DNA from: Novosphingobium sp. HII-3
GTDB lineage: Bacteria; Pseudomonadota; Alphaproteobacteria; Sphingomonadales; Sphingomonadaceae
Assembly (NCBI RefSeq): GCF_002916655.1
Contig: NZ_PPSM01000036.1
Span: forward strand, 186,001-250,000
Direction: 5' to 3'
DNA: 64,000 nt
Part shown: piece after piece, positions 16,455 to 24,349 of the stretch
Layout: each line of letters begins with the position of its first letter
Numbering within the stretch: position 1 is the stretch's first letter
Notes under the pieces: generated by a model
What the model was told of the DNA's origin: nothing
Seen by the model: only the letters and a program-made list of their open reading frames with translations
Databases searched by the model: none
Made by a program: the position numbers and the translations under genes

Positions 16455-18143
16455 TCAGACGGCAGCCGCGGCCGGCGCGTCGCTCTTGGGCAGGCTCTGG
16501 ACCCGCTCGCGTAGCGCGCGCGATCGGGTTGGCTGCTCGCGGCTCGGTTCGAGCGTCTGGACGAAGACCCGGTAGGCGGCCACCTCCGTCGCCGCCTCAA
16601 TGAGCAAGAGACCGTTGGGATCGAGCCGCCATGTCAGTCCCGCCGTCATCGGCAAGGCCAGCAGCCCGACCATCGCTCGGCGCAGGTCATCGAGCATGAC
16701 CTGAACCTTGGCCGCTCCCTGCGTCTTGGCCTCGAACGGTGCAGCAGCAGCCTTGCCGTTGGCGAGGCTGATGCCCTTGCTCCCAACCGTGATCGTGACG
16801 GCGCGGTCCTTCTGCTGCCTGAGCAGAACCTTCATGAAACTGCCGTCGAACGCGGTCACCGCTTCGGGCGACATGATTGCCGATGCTATGGGCGCGAATG
16901 CCGAGCTGGCCCGGTATGTCCAGACCGTGCCCATTTGACGCGGCTTGATAATGAGGTTGACTGGCTTGCCGTCGGCCTTGCTCGTGAAGGTCACGGTCTT
17001 GGTCTGCCCCGCAATCGTCACCGGCGCTGCGACGCCTTCTACCGGGTTCAGGCCGAACTGCGCGGCATCTGCCTCACCTACCAGACGCTCACTGAGCCGG
17101 CGACGGGTGAAATTGTCGATGAAGCATTCGCCCCTCATCGTATAGCCGAGGTCTACAGACGGTATGATCTCAAGGATCAGGCCATCATCGCGGCGGGCGT
17201 GGGCGATGCTGAAGCGGTCACGCTCGACCAGATACATGCCATAGGCCGGCAGCATGTCGTAGCTGTCGTTCGCCACGTCACCCTCAGGCACATCCTCGAT
17301 GGGGATGTCGCTCATCTCGTCCGGCACGAACGCGGCACCCGCCAGCAGCATCGCGCGATAAAAGCGAAGATCGGCGGGCGCCGCCGTGAGCGGGCATGGC
17401 GCATAGCCGGCCAAGCCGATGATGGTTGCCTTGTTTGCCGTCAGCGGGATCAACCGCAGCTTAGCGCCCTCGTGCCGGAAAATCAGCACGCCTTCTTGCC
17501 CCGAGGCGATTCCCGCCACCGCGTCGATTTCGAGTGCGGCGGGGTTGTCGAACATCTCGGCAACCTGCTCGTCGGGCGTCTTGGCCGGGGCGCTATCAGC
17601 CTTCCTCCCGTCCGCCTTCACCGCGCGATTGGCCTCGCGGTATTCCTTGGCGAGGCCGGAGATACGGCCCTGCACCTTATACCAGTCCACGAAAGCATCT
17701 TCGTTCAGGTGATCGTGCTCGCCCCTCCGTGCGGCGAGGGTCGCCAGCGCGCGGGCGAGTTGAGACACTTCATGCTGGAGCGCGTCCCGCTCGTTTTCGG
17801 CCGACTCCTGCATGTTGATGTTCAGGAACAACTGAGCCGCAAGATGAAGGACGAGGGTCGCCGCCAGATGCTTGAAGCCCAAGCTCTCGGCGTAGGCATT
17901 TATCGACGCGACCCCATATTTCTTCAAGAAGCGGTGCTGGTCGCGCAGCAGAAGCGCGCGGCGGCGAACCGCGTTGCCCTCCAACCGCGTCGCGATACCG
18001 TGACGGTCCTGAAGGCGGCGGAGTTCCGCTTCGTCGGACGGGGTGAATGCGCGAGGCACTTCCGGGCCAACGGGATCACGCGCCACAAGGGCACGCCCGT
18101 CTGTCGCGGCGGAGGAGTTCACATTTTCAGATTTTACCAACAT
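16455..18143 (-). CDS. Unrecognised 562-residue protein upstream of the TGT-like gene
   Basis: I do not recognise this family. The N-terminal ~130 residues are helical and charged, followed by an Ala/Lys-rich linker. The middle (about 220-400) is mixed alpha/beta. The last ~170 residues include a strand pattern (FMKVLLRQQKDRAVTITVGS, then a LLIEAATEVAAYRVFVQTLE ending) that weakly recalls DNA sliding-clamp or clamp-like folds. It is encoded 61 bp upstream of the TGT-like gene on the same strand, so the two probably form an operon. A DNA-binding partner role is a guess. Codon use matches the rest of the island. Confidence 0.6.
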   Translation of the reverse strand: MLVKSENVNSSAATDGRALVARDPVGPEVPRAFTPSDEAELRRLQDRHGIATRLEGNAVRRRALLLRDQHRFLKKYGVASINAYAESLGFKHLAATLVLHLAAQLFLNINMQESAENERDALQHEVSQLARALATLAARRGEHDHLNEDAFVDWYKVQGRISGLAKEYREANRAVKADGRKADSAPAKTPDEQVAEMFDNPAALEIDAVAGIASGQEGVLIFRHEGAKLRLIPLTANKATIIGLAGYAPCPLTAAPADLRFYRAMLLAGAAFVPDEMSDIPIEDVPEGDVANDSYDMLPAYGMYLVERDRFSIAHARRDDGLILEIIPSVDLGYTMRGECFIDNFTRRRLSERLVGEADAAQFGLNPVEGVAAPVTIAGQTKTVTFTSKADGKPVNLIIKPRQMGTVWTYRASSAFAPIASAIMSPEAVTAFDGSFMKVLLRQQKDRAVTITVGSKGISLANGKAAAAPFEAKTQGAAKVQVMLDDLRRAMVGLLALPMTAGLTWRLDPNGLLLIEAATEVAAYRVFVQTLEPSREQPTRSRALRERVQSLPKSDAPAAAAV

Positions 18144-18354
18144 ATCGACCTCGTTCGTCGTCAGGCCGACCCAAACCAGGAAATGCGGGATACGCTTTGA
18201 ACACAGCTATGCCGTGCTTCCGTGTGCGTAACCGCAGGGTCGATCTGCCGACGAGCAAGGTAGTGCGACCGGAATCGCTTCGGCTCGTTGGGCGGCCGCT
18301 CTCTTATCCGCGCATTTTCGCTAAGACAAGAGGAAATTGTATGCGCTCGAAATG

Positions 18355-18702
18355 TTAGGTAAAACGGATCGCGAATGCCGCTGCCCGTTTTCGGTCGGAA
18401 AATGCTATAGATATCTGAGGTTGCGGCAGGCTACCCTCTTCGTGTTTGACACGCATTTGGCATTTTACCGTATGCTTCGGGCAATTTTCCAACCAGGTGT
18501 GAACCTGCATTTGCTCGAAAGCGTTCGCGGCATTCTCGGCCATTGCGCGCCTAAACGCCGCCCCCACTTCCGAAGGGTCGTTGCCAGCTTTCAATTCTGC
18601 GTAAAAGCTCCTGACGAAGCCGGCAGCCTCGGCCGCATCATAGACTGAGGTGGCATAAAATGTCTGGGGATTACTGGCGTCCTGCTCGATCCGGAATTCC
18701 AT
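18355..18702 (-). CDS. Hypothetical protein
   Basis: The 115-residue product has no recognised motif. It begins MEFRIEQDASNPQTFY and is mixed helix and strand without membrane segments. Composition is less GC-rich than the core genome. It lies between a 211 bp gene-free stretch (18144-18354, in which I see no clear element apart from probable promoter sequence for the upstream reverse-strand gene) and the intact zincin homologue. It is accepted on reading-frame quality alone. Confidence 0.5.
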   Translation of the reverse strand: MEFRIEQDASNPQTFYATSVYDAAEAAGFVRSFYAELKAGNDPSEVGAAFRRAMAENAANAFEQMQVHTWLENCPKHTVKCQMRVKHEEGSLPQPQISIAFSDRKRAAAFAIRFT

Positions 18703-18801
18703 GTGTGCTCCACGGCTGCCCTGAGGTCGCTCTGGAGAACAATGATAAAAGCTGTTTTAACGTCGGGACGGCATCGCCCGTGGCCGTGATCATCCGCGTG
18801 C

Positions 18802-19302
18802 GTGAAGGGAGCTCAGACCATATCTGCCGAGACGAAACAATCTGCTGAGAGCCGTTTGCTTACCGGACCCGAACGCGCGTTGGCGCGCGGCATGTTCGGA
18901 GATGCAATCGAGCTAGATGCTGTACGTCTCCACCGACGGAAGTGGTTCCCGTTCCAGCCACGCAAGGTAACAATGGCTCCACGCGGGGCAATCCATTTTC
19001 ATCCGAAGGGCGACGCCTATTGCGAATGCTTCGCCAGCAATACGATCGGGTGGCAGGGACACCTGATCCACGAACTGGTCCACGTCTGGCAACATCAGCG
19101 GGGCGTGAACCTCGTTCTGCGCCGGCATCCGTTCTGCCGGTATAGCTACGCCATCAAACCCGGCTGGACACTCGATCGCTACGGCATTGAGCAGCAGGCG
19201 GAAATCGTCCGGCACACTTTCCTATTGCGGCGAGGTGTCGTCGTCCCCGGCGCTCCGCCGCTCGCGACCCTCGAAAGCATTTTACCCTTTAAACCCGCAT
19301 AA
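18802..19302 (+). CDS. Intact HExxH zincin-like protein, homologue of the disrupted target gene
   Basis: The 166-residue protein has the zinc-peptidase motif HELVH (in HLIHELVHVW), preceded by WFPFQPRK and IHFHPKGD blocks and followed by HPFCRYSYAIKPGWTLDRYGIEQQAEIV. It aligns end to end with the protein split between 216-473 and 19344-19598, with very similar DNA in the last third. The GTG start at 18802 gives a short leader before LTGPERALARGMFGDAI. At the codon where the element integrated in the host copy (ACG, Thr), this copy has GTC (Val), so the AC core is absent. It lies inside the element, ending 20 bp before the attR arm. It could replace the disrupted host function. Its substrate is not known. 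Confidence 0.8.
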   Translation: MKGAQTISAETKQSAESRLLTGPERALARGMFGDAIELDAVRLHRRKWFPFQPRKVTMAPRGAIHFHPKGDAYCECFASNTIGWQGHLIHELVHVWQHQRGVNLVLRRHPFCRYSYAIKPGWTLDRYGIEQQAEIVRHTFLLRRGVVVPGAPPLATLESILPFKPA

Positions 19303-19321
19303 ATCTGCGGTTTCCGGGTGT

Positions 19322-19350
19322 GTGCGCTACTTTAGGCTATACAACGCATG
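19322..19350. other. attR junction of the integrated element
   Basis: The element arm GTGCGCTACTTT (19322-19333) is followed by AGGCTATACA, the core AC (19344-19345), and host codons CAT GTC TGG for the His-Val-Trp of the disrupted HExxH motif. The arm is the inverse of 478-489 with one mismatch in 12 bases. The arm-to-core distance is 10 bases here and 11 bases at attL. Confidence 0.75.
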
Positions 19351-19598
19351 TCTGGCAAAGCCAGCGCAAGGGACGCTTCTACCTTCCTTTCATGCGGCAT
19401 CCCTTTTGCCGGTATGACTATGCGCTAAGACCCGGGTGGACTCTCGACCGCTACGGTATCGAGCAACAGGCCGAAATCGTGCGGCACGTCTTTCTGCTGC
19501 GCAAGGGCCTGCACTTCGCGGGAGCGCCTGATCTGGAGCAGTATCGGGGCATTCTGCCCTTCGCCCCTGGAACGTCAAGCGCCGCTGCGGTGGCGTGA
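19344..19598 (+). pseudogene. 3' fragment of the interrupted HExxH zincin-like gene
   Basis: From the core AC the frame reads Thr-His-Val-Trp-Gln and continues RHPFCRYDYALRPGWTLDRYGIEQQAEIVRH to a natural stop. It restores the second His of the HExxH motif when joined to 216-466. A short open extension upstream from 19320 belongs to the element and creates an accidental ATG, so a truncated product could be made, but it would lack the metal site. Confidence 0.8.
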
Positions 19599-19687
19599 CC
19601 CTGCCTGAACACAAAGGGCGCAGAACGCCATCGCGCCCGCGCCCTTCCCTGTTCGGCTTACGCGTTGCAAGCCAATCAGCCGTTTGA

Positions 19688-19948
19688 TCAGCAGTCGCGA
19701 TCCCAGTAGCGATCACCATTGCGGTCATAACGGTAGCAGCCGCGTTCGTTGTTCTTTTCTTTCTGAGAGCCGACAATGGCGCCTGCAGCCGCGCCGACAG
19801 CCGCGCCCGTGCCGACGTCGCCGGCAATCGCTCCGACGCCAGCGCCCAGCGCGCCACCTGCGAGCGCGCCTTCACCGCCGTAATTGCTTGCACAGCCTGC
19901 CATGGTGAACGCACCGGCAGCTAAAATGGGGAGGATGAATTTGCGCAT
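19688..19948 (-). CDS. Glycine-zipper lipoprotein
   Basis: This small outer-membrane-type lipoprotein has 86 residues. The signal MRKFILPILAAGAFTMAGC ends in a lipobox (MAGC), followed by a glycine-zipper membrane stretch (GALAGGALGAGVGAIAGD and GAAVGAAAGAIVGS). A short Tyr/Arg/Asp-rich tail (CYRYDRNGDRYWDRDC) has two Cys. Such proteins (17 kDa surface antigen-like or YMGG-like) are common in sphingomonads and of unknown role. The in-frame ATG at 20035 lacks a signal sequence and is rejected as start. Confidence 0.8.
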   Translation of the reverse strand: MRKFILPILAAGAFTMAGCASNYGGEGALAGGALGAGVGAIAGDVGTGAAVGAAAGAIVGSQKEKNNERGCYRYDRNGDRYWDRDC

Positions 19949-20110
19949 CGATGATCTCCGAAAGTCTTGGACCAGCTTGTCAGCTCTACTGAAGTGAACG
20001 GTAGTGAACGCAAGTGGTTCCGCGCAGAGTCTCAACGCAGCGACGGCCTGCGCCCGGTTATCCCGGGGCAGGCCGCCACGTAAGAACTGAAGCAGTTGCG
20101 AAAAGTCGTA

Positions 20111-20677
20111 TCAGTCCGGCTTCTTGGCCACCGCCACCATCGCCGGGCGCAGCAGGCGGTCCTTGATCATGTAGCCCGCCTGAAGTTCCTGAACCACGGT
20201 GCCCGGCTCCGCATCGTCCGACGGCACTTCGATCATTGCCTGGTGCTGGTTGGGATCGAGCGGCAGCCCCATGGCGGCAATGCGGCTGATGCCGTGGCTG
20301 GCAAAGACCTTGTCGATTTCGCGGGCCGTCGCTTCAATGCCGGTAACGAGGCTCTTGAGCTTCTCGTCCTCGCGCAGGTCGGCCGGAATGGCGGAAAGCG
20401 CGCGCGACAGGTTGTCCGACACCGAGAGGATGTCCCGGGCAAAGCCGGTGGCGGCGTAGGCGCGCGTGTCCGCGATGTCCTTCTCCAGCCGGCGGCGCAC
20501 GTTCTGCGTTTCCGCGCGGGCGTACAGCACGTCCTGCTCAGCCGTTGCCAGCTTCTCGCGCAGGGAGGTGACTTCCTCGTTCTTTCCGGTCGTGTCCACG
20601 AAGTCCTCCGGCACCCCTTGAAGTTCTTCGGCCCCGGCAGGATCGATGGCGGGCGACTGCGTCTTGTCGTCGGTCAT
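20111..20677 (-). CDS. grpE: Nucleotide exchange factor GrpE
   Basis: GrpE is the co-chaperone that releases ADP from DnaK. The 188-residue protein has the acidic unstructured start, a long coiled-coil helix (about 35-85), and the C-terminal beta domain with IDKVFASHGISRI, GLPLDPNQHQAM and the closing segment GYMIKDRLLRPAMVAVA. It lies directly downstream of hrcA (17 bp), the standard heat-shock gene pair. HrcA normally represses chaperone operons via CIRCE; no CIRCE copy was seen immediately upstream here. Confidence 0.95.
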   Translation of the reverse strand: MTDDKTQSPAIDPAGAEELQGVPEDFVDTTGKNEEVTSLREKLATAEQDVLYARAETQNVRRRLEKDIADTRAYAATGFARDILSVSDNLSRALSAIPADLREDEKLKSLVTGIEATAREIDKVFASHGISRIAAMGLPLDPNQHQAMIEVPSDDAEPGTVVQELQAGYMIKDRLLRPAMVAVAKKPD

Positions 20678-20694
20678 TTCAGTATCTGTTCCAG

Positions 20695-21738
20695 CTATCC
20701 GATGAGCTTGCCCAGGCTCTGGGCGGTGAAGTCCACCATGGGGACGACGCGCGCATAATTCAACCGGGTCGGCCCGATAACCCCCACCACGCCCACCACC
20801 TTTCCATCGCGGTCGCGGTAGGGAGAGGCGATCACTGCCGAACCCGAAAGCGCGAAAAGGCGATTTTCCGATCCGATGAAGATGCGCGTCGCCTCGGCCT
20901 CGCGCGCAGTTTCCAGGAGGTCGGCGACGGATTGCTTGTTTTCCAGGTCGTCGAGCAGCGAACGAACACGTTCCAGATCCATCAGCGCGGCTTCGTCCAG
21001 CAGGTTCGCCTGCCCGCGTACGATAAGCACCGGCCGTGCCATCGCGTCCTCGCTCCAGACCGCCAGCCCGCGCTCCACAAGCTCACGACTCGCCGCATCC
21101 AGCGCCGATTTGCCCGATGCGATCTCACCGCGCATGGCCCGCGCCGCCTCCGCAAGGGTCCGCCCTCCCAGATGCGCGGAGATGTAGTTCGACGCCTCTT
21201 CCAACGCGCCGGGCGGCAGGCTCATGGGCAGCTTCAGCACGCGGTTCTCGACCGCGCCATCCTCTCCCACAAGCACTGCGAGAGCGCGCCCCGGGGAAAG
21301 GGGAACCAGTTGCAGATGCATCAGCCGGGGTTCGCGATGAGGAACCATGACCACCCCGGCGCCGGAGGACAGTCTGGACAACAACGCGCTCGTCGCTTCC
21401 AGCGCGGCCTCTATGGGACCGGGAGCCGAAATCCGACGCTCGATGGCCTGGCGCTCCTCGACCGTGGGCTCCGCAACCTGCATGATGCCGTCGACGAAGA
21501 GGCGAAGGCCTGCCTCGGTCGGCAGGCGACCGGCGCTGGTATGCGGCGCGGCGAGCAGCCCCTGATTCTCAAGATCGGCAAGCACCGAGCGGATCGACGC
21601 AGACGAAAGGTTCATCCCTCCAGAGCCCGCCAGCGCCTTGGATCCCACCGGCGTTCCAGTCTCAAGATACCCCTCCACAACGAGGCGGAAGATTTCGCGG
21701 GCGCGGGTCGTCAGTTCGGTGATCGGCGGCGTCGGCAT
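20695..21738 (-). CDS. hrcA: Heat-inducible transcription repressor HrcA
   Basis: HrcA represses groE/dnaK-type operons by binding CIRCE and is stabilised by GroEL. The 347-residue protein starts MPTPPITELTTRAREIF with a winged-helix domain containing YLETGTPVGSKAL and SSASIRSVLADLENQGLL, then HTSAGRLPTEAG. It ends with the GAF-like domain (GVVGVIGPTRLNYARVVPMV). The ATG at 21738 is chosen because the 26 codons upstream show no family similarity. It is divergent from rph and co-directional with grpE. Confidence 0.95.
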   Translation of the reverse strand: MPTPPITELTTRAREIFRLVVEGYLETGTPVGSKALAGSGGMNLSSASIRSVLADLENQGLLAAPHTSAGRLPTEAGLRLFVDGIMQVAEPTVEERQAIERRISAPGPIEAALEATSALLSRLSSGAGVVMVPHREPRLMHLQLVPLSPGRALAVLVGEDGAVENRVLKLPMSLPPGALEEASNYISAHLGGRTLAEAARAMRGEIASGKSALDAASRELVERGLAVWSEDAMARPVLIVRGQANLLDEAALMDLERVRSLLDDLENKQSVADLLETAREAEATRIFIGSENRLFALSGSAVIASPYRDRDGKVVGVVGVIGPTRLNYARVVPMVDFTAQSLGKLIG

Positions 21739-21839
21739 CTCAACGTCCAATTTAGGCAATGCCCTTGAACCGTAAACCCCATTGCGCCAAGGGCGAAACG
21801 GTATTCCACGGCCCACACGCCAAAGACAAGGATTCCCGA

Positions 21840-22556
21840 ATGCGACCTTCCGGCCGTGCGCCCGACGAAATGCGTGCCATCGACATCCAGACCGGCTTCA
21901 CCAAGCATGCGGAGGGTTCAGTTCTCGTATCCTTCGGAGACACCCGCGTACTCGTGACCGCCTCGGTCGAGGAGAAGGTTCCCCCCTTCCTGCGCGGAAA
22001 GGGCGAAGGCTGGGTCACAGCAGAGTATTCGATGCTCCCCCGTGCCACTCACACCCGCGGCAGCCGTGAAGCGGCGAAGGGCAAGCAGTCCGGTCGTACC
22101 CAGGAGATACAGCGCCTCATCGGTCGCAGCCTGCGTGCTGTCGTCGACATGAAGAAGCTGGGCGAACGGCAGATCGTGCTCGACTGCGACGTGCTCCAGG
22201 CCGATGGCGGCACCCGCACGGCATCGATCTCCGGTGCCTGGGTGGCGCTTCGCCTCGCGGTCGACAAGCTGATGGCGGAGGGCAAGATCAAGGAAGACCC
22301 GATCACCGCCCGCGTCGCCGCCGTCTCCTGCGGCATCCACCAGGGCACGCCGGTTCTCGACCTCGACTACATCGAGGACAGCGCGGCCGATGCCGACGCC
22401 AACTTCGTCCTGATCGAAGGCGGCCTGATCGCCGAAGCGCAGGCTACCGCCGAGGGGGCCACGTACGACGAGGAAGGCCTGCTGCGCCTGCTGCGCCTTG
22501 CCCGCATAGGCTGCGACCGCATCTTCGCCGCACAGGCAAAGGCCGTGGGTCGCTGA
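21840..22556 (+). CDS. rph: Ribonuclease PH
   Basis: RNase PH is a phosphorolytic 3'-5' exoribonuclease that trims tRNA 3' ends. The 238-residue protein begins [14 protein letters not shown] and carries [13 protein letters not shown], the substrate-binding [14 protein letters not shown] segment, the [18 protein letters not shown] block, and [16 protein letters not shown]. An earlier in-frame ATG at 21759 adds 27 atypical residues, so 21840 is used. The stop overlaps the rdgB start (TGATG), so the two are translated together. Confidence 0.95.
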   Translation: MRPSGRAPDEMRAIDIQTGFTKHAEGSVLVSFGDTRVLVTASVEEKVPPFLRGKGEGWVTAEYSMLPRATHTRGSREAAKGKQSGRTQEIQRLIGRSLRAVVDMKKLGERQIVLDCDVLQADGGTRTASISGAWVALRLAVDKLMAEGKIKEDPITARVAAVSCGIHQGTPVLDLDYIEDSAADADANFVLIEGGLIAEAQATAEGATYDEEGLLRLLRLARIGCDRIFAAQAKAVGR

Positions 22557-23185
22557 TGACCCGCAAGCTCGACCGAGGCCGTCTGGTCATCGCCACGCAC
22601 AATGCTGGCAAGCTGCGCGAGATTTCGGCGCTGCTGGCGCCCTACGGCGTGGATTGCGTCTCCGCCGGGGAACTCGGCCTTCCCGAGCCGGAAGAAACCG
22701 GGACGACCTTCGTCGAGAACGCGCTGCTCAAAGCCCGCGCCGCCGCGCAGGCGGCCGGGCTGCCGGCCCTTGCCGATGACAGCGGCCTTTCCGTGACGGC
22801 GCTGGGCGGAAGGCCCGGCGTCTACACCGCGGACTGGGCGGAGCGGCAGTGGTTCGAAGGCGAACCCGGCCGCGACTGGTACATGGCCATGGGCAAGGTC
22901 GAAGGCCTGCTCTGCCAGCAGGGACCGGAGGTCGACCGCTCGTGCTGGTTTTCCTGCACCCTTGCGATCGCCTGGCCGGAGGGCGACGAAGCCGTCTACG
23001 AAGGGCGCGTCGACGGCACGTTCTCGTGGCCGCCTCGCGGTACCATGGGCTTCGGCTACGATCCGGTCTTCGTGCCGAATGGCCGCAGCGAAACCTTCGC
23101 TCAGATCGCGCCGGAAGAAAAGCACGCCATCAGCCACCGCGCCGATGCCTTCAGAAAGCTTGTCGCCGAGCAGTTCAGCGACTGA
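22556..23185 (+). CDS. rdgB: XTP/dITP pyrophosphatase (RdgB/HAM1)
   Basis: This enzyme hydrolyses non-canonical purine NTPs (dITP, XTP) to keep them out of DNA. The 209-residue protein has the Ham1 motifs: [12 protein letters not shown] near the start, [32 protein letters not shown] and the C-terminal SHRADAF. The start shares one base with the rph stop; hemW follows after 12 bp. This order (rph-rdgB-hemW) is common in alphaproteobacteria. Confidence 0.95.
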   Translation: MTRKLDRGRLVIATHNAGKLREISALLAPYGVDCVSAGELGLPEPEETGTTFVENALLKARAAAQAAGLPALADDSGLSVTALGGRPGVYTADWAERQWFEGEPGRDWYMAMGKVEGLLCQQGPEVDRSCWFSCTLAIAWPEGDEAVYEGRVDGTFSWPPRGTMGFGYDPVFVPNGRSETFAQIAPEEKHAISHRADAFRKLVAEQFSD

Positions 23186-23197
23186 TACAAGAGGCCC

Positions 23198-24349
23198 ATG
23201 GCCCGCGCTCTTTACATCCATTGGCCGTTTTGCCTGGCGAAGTGTCCCTACTGCGACTTCAACAGCCACGTTCGGGACCAGGTCGACCACGCTCTCTGGC
23301 AAGAGGGCCTTCTTGCCGACATGCGGCATGAGCACGCCGTAGCCGGTGGAGAACCGCTGGATTCCATCTTCTTCGGCGGCGGCACGCCTTCGCTCATGCC
23401 GCCTGCCCTCGTTGAGCGGCTGCTGCAGGAGGCGGCTGCGCTCTGGGGCTTTGCGCCGGGTATCGAGATCACGCTTGAGGGGAACCCCTCGTCCGTCGAA
23501 GCCGCCAATTATGCCGCCCTCGCGGCGGCGGGCGTGAACCGGGTCTCGCTCGGCCTGCAGGCGCTGGACGATGATACCTTGCGCTTCCTGGGCCGGCTGC
23601 ACGATGCGAAGGAAGGCCTCAAGGCGCTTGAGGTGGCGCAGCAGCATTTCCAGCGCGTCAGCTTCGATCTGATCTACGCGCGCCCCGGCCAGGCGCTGGC
23701 AAGCTGGAGACGCGAACTCGAGCGCGCGCTTTCCTTCGGCACCGGCCACCTGTCGCTGTACCAGCTTACGATCGAGCCCGGCACCCGGTTCGAGACGATG
23801 GTCCGCAAGGGTGACTTCACGCCGCTCGATGAGGACGCCTGCGCTGACATGTTCGCCCTCACCCGTGCGACGACCAGCGCGGCCGGCCTCCCTGCCTACG
23901 AGATCAGCAATCACGCCCGAGTTGGCGAGGAAAGCCGACATAACCTGACCTATTGGCGCTACCAGGACTATTGCGGCATTGGCCCGGGCGCGCATGGACG
24001 GCGTTCGGGCGTGGCCACGGTTCGCCATCGCAAGCCCGAGAATTGGCTCGGCGGCCTTGAGCGTGCGAGGCACGGCATCGCGGAAGAGCGCGTTCTTGGC
24101 GCGGCGGAGCAGGCCAGCGAAGCGATGTTGATGGGCCTGCGCCTGCGCGAAGGCGTGGACCTCGGCGAGATGGCATCCCGGTTCGGGATGGCCGAGGCGC
24201 AGCTCTGCAACGCGGCCAAGGCCCGCTTCTACGAACAACAGGGCTTTGTCTGGCGCCAAGGCTCGCGCCTCGGCGTTACCGAGCAGGGCATGGTCCTCCT
24301 CGACGCCCTGCTGGGGGAACTCGTTCCCGAGCAACTGGTCGAAGGCTGA
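23198..24349 (+). CDS. hemW: Radical SAM heme chaperone HemW
   Basis: HemW binds heme and a 4Fe-4S cluster and delivers heme to respiratory enzymes; it was long mislabelled as coproporphyrinogen III oxidase. Near the start, FCLAKCPYCDFNSHV has the CxxxCxYC radical-SAM cysteines but lacks the extra HemN cysteine. FFGGGTPSLM, EGNPSSV, RVSLGLQ and DLIYARPGQ follow in the usual order. A C-terminal wHTH-like part is present. It has 383 residues. Its stop overlaps the next gene's ATG. Confidence 0.93.
   Translation: MARALYIHWPFCLAKCPYCDFNSHVRDQVDHALWQEGLLADMRHEHAVAGGEPLDSIFFGGGTPSLMPPALVERLLQEAAALWGFAPGIEITLEGNPSSVEAANYAALAAAGVNRVSLGLQALDDDTLRFLGRLHDAKEGLKALEVAQQHFQRVSFDLIYARPGQALASWRRELERALSFGTGHLSLYQLTIEPGTRFETMVRKGDFTPLDEDACADMFALTRATTSAAGLPAYEISNHARVGEESRHNLTYWRYQDYCGIGPGAHGRRSGVATVRHRKPENWLGGLERARHGIAEERVLGAAEQASEAMLMGLRLREGVDLGEMASRFGMAEAQLCNAAKARFYEQQGFVWRQGSRLGVTEQGMVLLDALLGELVPEQLVEG

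Larger units (their letters stand above)
465..19345. mobile_element. Integrated serine-integrase element, about 18.9 kb
   Basis: The boundaries come from joining the two halves of the interrupted zincin gene. Joining bases up to 466 with bases from 19346 restores an uninterrupted Met-Thr-His-Val-Trp reading, and both junctions share only the dinucleotide AC (465-466 and 19344-19345). A two-base shared core and an adjacent large serine recombinase are the hallmarks of serine-integrase integration. Inside are a helicase/GcrA-like/Mod/Res operon, several hypothetical genes, a HUH protein, a second serine recombinase, a TGT-like gene and an intact homologue of the target gene. No conjugation, phage capsid or plasmid partition genes were seen, so it looks like a genomic island or a mobilisable element rather than a complete ICE or prophage. 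Confidence 0.85.

Noticed and set aside
16935..18200. Long + strand reading frame opposite the 562-residue gene
   Set aside because: It is antisense to a better frame; its product is Arg/His-rich with no motif, as expected from GC-rich shadows.
465..19345. Prophage
   Set aside because: No capsid, terminase, tail or lysis genes were seen.
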